IMG/VR virus record: IMGVR_UViG_3300027741_000088
Location: 1 to 53,939 of that record
DNA: 53,939 bases
Strand: one strand, 5' to 3'
From: a virus
Made by a program: the position numbers and the translations under genes. The notes below the pieces were generated by a model that made no database searches, was not told the DNA's origin, and saw only the letters and a list, made by a program, of their open reading frames with translations. This document shows positions 51,260-53,939 of the stretch, in pieces (within the stretch, counting starts at the first letter, position 1; the number at the start of each line of letters is the position of its first letter).

Positions 51260-51307
51260 TTTATTAACTTACAAAATTTAACATTTTCATAGTTAACTAA
51301 CTTAGAA

Positions 51308-52057
51308 TTATTTAGGTAAAAATAGCCAGTCAGAAATTCCTACTTGCTCTAATGAATATCCTATATCTGTTAACATTTTAAACTCTTTTGCAGTATGTTC
51401 TATACTGGTTTGACCAAAGTGATTTGACCAGCATTCTAAAGTTATAATAGGTTTAAATTTTTTAATAGTCTCTAAACCACCATTTATTGCTCTTGGTTCA
51501 TAACCTTCTACATCTAATTTAATAAAATCCAGCTTGTCGAGATTTAAAAAATCTATACTAACTGTTTTAATTGGGTAGCATTCATTAGAGGTTACTGTCA
51601 TGTGGTCATATGGAGGAGCTCCCATGGGGTTGCTCTCTAGCCCTGAACCCCCTAAATTATAAAACGGCATCCAATCAAATTTTGATATACTCTGATTATC
51701 AGACAATGCATCACTAAGAACGATGGTATTCAAACAGTTATTTCTGATCACATTTCTTCTAAGCAATTCATTAGATTCTCTTAAAGGCTCAAAACAATAA
51801 AGCCTCTTTGCTAATTTAGATAGTTTGACACTGTGTGAACCAATATGACAGCCACCCTCAAGCACAACAGAATCATTAGTTACATATTTTTCAAAAATTT
51901 TATGCAAATGAGGTTCCCAAATTTTATTTTGTTTTAATTCCACACCTATAAAATCATGACGGAACACATAAAAAAAAGCAGATTCTGCATTGTGATAGTT
52001 CTGAACTTCAAATTCATTAGGTTCAACATCATATTTCTGTAATAACATTTCATCCAT
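51308..52057 (-). CDS. FkbM-family methyltransferase (249 aa)
   Basis: The product contains VVLEGGCHIGSHSVKLSKLA (the SAM-binding glycine motif), YCFEPLRESNELL and, later, FIKLDVEGYEPRAI, the three parts that define FkbM methyltransferases. These enzymes O-methylate sugars or glycans in natural products and surface polysaccharides. Its position between glycosyltransferases supports glycan O-methylation. An early-type promoter with perfect spacing lies inside the end of the upstream gene, so it can be expressed separately. Confidence 0.9.
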   Translation of the reverse strand: MDEMLLQKYDVEPNEFEVQNYHNAESAFFYVFRHDFIGVELKQNKIWEPHLHKIFEKYVTNDSVVLEGGCHIGSHSVKLSKLAKRLYCFEPLRESNELLRRNVIRNNCLNTIVLSDALSDNQSISKFDWMPFYNLGGSGLESNPMGAPPYDHMTVTSNECYPIKTVSIDFLNLDKLDFIKLDVEGYEPRAINGGLETIKKFKPIITLECWSNHFGQTSIEHTAKEFKMLTDIGYSLEQVGISDWLFLPK

Positions 52058-52061
52058 AAAC

Positions 52062-53240
52062 TTATATTACTAAATCATTTATTAAATTCAACCACATTTC
52101 ACCTACTTTTTGAATATTAAAATTTTCTAAAATGTAGTCTGAACCTGATGTTTGCAGAGCTTGTTTCAAAGCAGAGTTTGATTCGATTTCATTAAATTTA
52201 TTAACAATATTTGAAGTTATTTTAAAATGACCATCTACATCTTTTGATAAAGGCTCTTTTTGCATATTTTCAAAAGAAATACCTGGAGGTTCATTTAACC
52301 AAGCGCAATAATTTTTAAAAACATCAGGTAGAGCACCCAAAGGATAGGTAATAACTATAACACCTAAAGCAATTGCTTCAGCTACAACACAAGAAAATGT
52401 ATCTTTATGTACATCTTGGTAAGGCGTATACAGAGGGTATATAAAATACTCGCTTTCCGCTAAATGTTTAAATAAAGTTTTCTTATCTACACTGTCGTGT
52501 CTATGAAAAAATTCATCCTTGTGGTCATGTATTACCATCAAATAATCAAATGCATGAAATTCTTTTTCAGGTATATTTATATTTCTTACAGCATCTACAG
52601 AAATATCGCCTCCTCGAGGCCAAGAAGCATGAAATATAAACTTTCCTTTCTTTTTTGTATAGTTCTTTGCTTTGATTTCATTAATAATTTCGTCAAAAAT
52701 AGGATTAGGTATTTGTTTTTTTATTGATTTAGGTATTTTAGCTTGTATATACGGAAAAGTCCCTTCATTCATTTTTTCTTCCCAGTCTGATATATGAACT
52801 AACCCGATTGATAAATTATGTTTTTCAGCATATTCAACAAACTTATATGTACCGTAAACCCATTGCATATGTGACCAATAGATAAGACTTTTAGTTACTT
52901 TTATTGGTAAATTTTCATAATCTTCAAACCATAACATGCTAATAAGAACATCAAACGTTTTATCTTCTATACCATCAAAATTAAGATTGGTGTACTTTAC
53001 ACCATAAAATGCTTCACCTGGTGTGTAGGACCTACCCATATTTTTATAGGATTCATTTAAAGGAGCATCTATTATATCTGATGCAAAAACAACTTCATGC
53101 CCATTTTTAGCTAAAAACTCAGCCACCAGTATTGCGCTTGTATCTGTACCAGATCCACCAGCTCCATCGTGTCTTAAAGTATGACCATTTAAAAAATTGC
53201 TTCTTCTGCTATTTCCTATAACCACAAAAGCTATTCTCAT
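52062..53240 (-). CDS. GT4-like glycosyltransferase (392 aa)
   Basis: The N-terminus has GGSGTDTSAILVAEFLAKNG followed by HEVVFASD, the nucleotide-sugar binding pattern of GT-B folds. The C-terminal half has FIFHASWPRGG..., then EAIALGVIVITYPLGALPDVFKN, the donor-binding E-x-x-x-x-G segment of GT4-like enzymes. The acceptor sugar cannot be predicted. Its start overlaps the preceding GT60-like gene by four bases, so translation is coupled. Confidence 0.82.
   Translation of the reverse strand: MRIAFVVIGNSRRSNFLNGHTLRHDGAGGSGTDTSAILVAEFLAKNGHEVVFASDIIDAPLNESYKNMGRSYTPGEAFYGVKYTNLNFDGIEDKTFDVLISMLWFEDYENLPIKVTKSLIYWSHMQWVYGTYKFVEYAEKHNLSIGLVHISDWEEKMNEGTFPYIQAKIPKSIKKQIPNPIFDEIINEIKAKNYTKKKGKFIFHASWPRGGDISVDAVRNINIPEKEFHAFDYLMVIHDHKDEFFHRHDSVDKKTLFKHLAESEYFIYPLYTPYQDVHKDTFSCVVAEAIALGVIVITYPLGALPDVFKNYCAWLNEPPGISFENMQKEPLSKDVDGHFKITSNIVNKFNEIESNSALKQALQTSGSDYILENFNIQKVGEMWLNLINDLVI
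52064..52091 (-). promoter_or_regulatory. Early-type promoter of the FkbM gene, reverse strand
   Basis: Reverse-strand TTGAAT (52091-52086), 16 bases, TAATAT (52069-52064), ending 6 bases before the ATG whose A is at 52057. It lies inside the coding end of the GT4-like gene. Confidence 0.55.
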
Positions 53241-53938
53241 AAATCACCATCCTGTCTCTCACCAAAGCTATTCGACTCTTCGTAAAATGGATGCATGATC
53301 CATTTTGCAGGTTTATCTTCTGATTCAAACTCAAGCTTAAGAATATTATTATTAAGAGCAAAACATTCAGGAGCATCTTTTTCAAAATAATCTTTTCTAT
53401 AAATCTCTTGATTAAACTTACTGTGTACACCTAAAGCAATAAACTTAAGTTTTTGTTTTTTATCAATCTTACTCAAGTTAATAGGAACAGAAAGATTGTA
53501 TTTTTCTTTTCTAATGTCATCTTCCCAGCTGATAGGATTTGGTGGCTCTTTAGCTGCTAGTGTGTAGTTTTGAATGCGGCACTTCTTAAAATCAAACCCA
53601 CCAAACTCTTCATAGTCTTTCAAAGTGCGCGCCGTTCCAAGCCCATATATACCAATATCTATATTGTGCTGCTCTTGTTCAAATAACTGCCTGGTTTTAT
53701 TTCTTGCATAGATATCTCTTTCATAGCTTGCTTTTTTACCATGCTCATTTTTCCCATGATCATCCCAATGCTTTCTTCTATAGTTTCTCGTATATTCATG
53801 CCAGATATATTGTCTATATGGACTATAAAAATCATAACCACACGTATATGCTCTAACTGACATTGTTGTCTCTTCTACATAACCACCAAAATAGATGTCT
53901 GGATCATAGGGTACTTCTTCAATAAACTTACCATCTAC
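53237..53938 (-). CDS. GT60-like GlcNAc transferase, C-terminal part (5' end beyond the window)
   Basis: The frame remains open past the ATG at 53863 to the window edge, and its upstream codons read IEEVPYDPDIYFGGYVEETT, continuing into MSVRAYTCGYDFYSP and IWHEYTRNYRRKHWDD. The order D-P-x-x-x-F-G-G-x-x-E-E, then R-x-Y-T-x-G-Y-D-F-Y-S-P and a H-x-Y-T-R motif, is the C-terminal part of the GlcNAc-transferase family PF11397 (GT60), which in eukaryotes puts GlcNAc on Thr or hydroxyproline. About 234 codons are visible; the N-terminal half, including the DxD region, is missing. The stop overlaps the GT4-like start. Confidence 0.8.
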   Translation of the reverse strand, partial: VDGKFIEEVPYDPDIYFGGYVEETTMSVRAYTCGYDFYSPYRQYIWHEYTRNYRRKHWDDHGKNEHGKKASYERDIYARNKTRQLFEQEQHNIDIGIYGLGTARTLKDYEEFGGFDFKKCRIQNYTLAAKEPPNPISWEDDIRKEKYNLSVPINLSKIDKKQKLKFIALGVHSKFNQEIYRKDYFEKDAPECFALNNNILKLEFESEDKPAKWIMHPFYEESNSFGERQDGDL

Positions 53939-53939
53939 T

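Noticed and set aside
53237-53863. Complete 208-residue gene starting at 53863
   Set aside because: The frame is open to the window edge and the upstream codons encode conserved GT60-type residues, so this ATG is internal.
1-53939. Insertion sequences, integrase or attachment sites
   Set aside because: I saw no transposase, integrase or terminal inverted repeats; the tRNAs are not flanked by duplicated 3' ends.

Overview
The window is a piece of a large, AT-rich genome (about one third G+C by eye) of a tailed bacteriophage with a contractile, T4-like tail. Evidence for this is a baseplate block with recognisable wedge proteins (gp25-like, gp6/J-like, probable gp53), a probable hub protein, the end of a tape-measure-like protein, a T4/RFC-type clamp-loader subunit, dUTPase, dCMP deaminase, a lysis cassette and phage tRNA genes. 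All genes use the standard code. I cannot name the host.

Layout: 1-6.6 kb, tail and baseplate genes on the plus strand. 6.6-9.1 kb, a reverse-strand small-terminase candidate, then dUTPase and clamp loader, then a reverse-strand structural candidate. 9.1-33.5 kb, gp25 and gp6 followed by a run of very large adhesin and fibre proteins (PKD, beta-propeller, RCC1-like, leucine-rich, lectin-like, polyglycine and Mtd-N-like domains), three of them with Thr-Pro linkers. 33.5-37.7 kb, small early and late genes with a PD-(D/E)XK nuclease and dCMP deaminase. 37.8-39.3 kb, a candidate structured RNA, tRNAs for Tyr, Asn, Thr and Gln, a GDP-mannose 3,5-epimerase, and an odd tRNA-Arg-like gene. 39.4-41.4 kb, lysis cassette. 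41.4-42.8 kb, a dTDP-glucose 4,6-dehydratase and a tmRNA. 42.9-46.8 kb, reverse-strand fibre protein with YadA-like head repeats, a membrane coiled-coil protein and small genes. 46.8-49.8 kb, small genes and a tRNA with a Leu anticodon. 49.7 kb to the end, a reverse-strand sugar-transfer cluster (GT11, GT25, FkbM methyltransferase, GT4 and a GT60-like enzyme cut by the window edge).

Two promoter classes can be read by eye. Genes of nucleotide and sugar metabolism and many small genes have TTGnnn, usually 16 bases, then TATAAT or TAATAT ending 6-8 bases before the ATG. Structural and lysis genes instead have TAAATA or AATAAATA ending mostly 5-7 bases before the ATG, like the T4 late promoter. 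In both classes the expected transcription start falls on or next to the start codon, so many first genes should be read from leaderless mRNAs. Distal genes are packed with ATGA or TAATG overlaps. The exception is a small, G+C-shifted gene at 47.2 kb with a full Shine-Dalgarno site and a strong terminator, probably very highly expressed.

The most suggestive combination is mucin-like Thr-Pro linkers in three tail proteins together with a phage-encoded sugar-nucleotide and glycosyltransferase set that includes a GT60-like enzyme, a family known to put GlcNAc on Thr or hydroxyproline. This suggests, but does not prove, that the phage glycosylates its own fibres.
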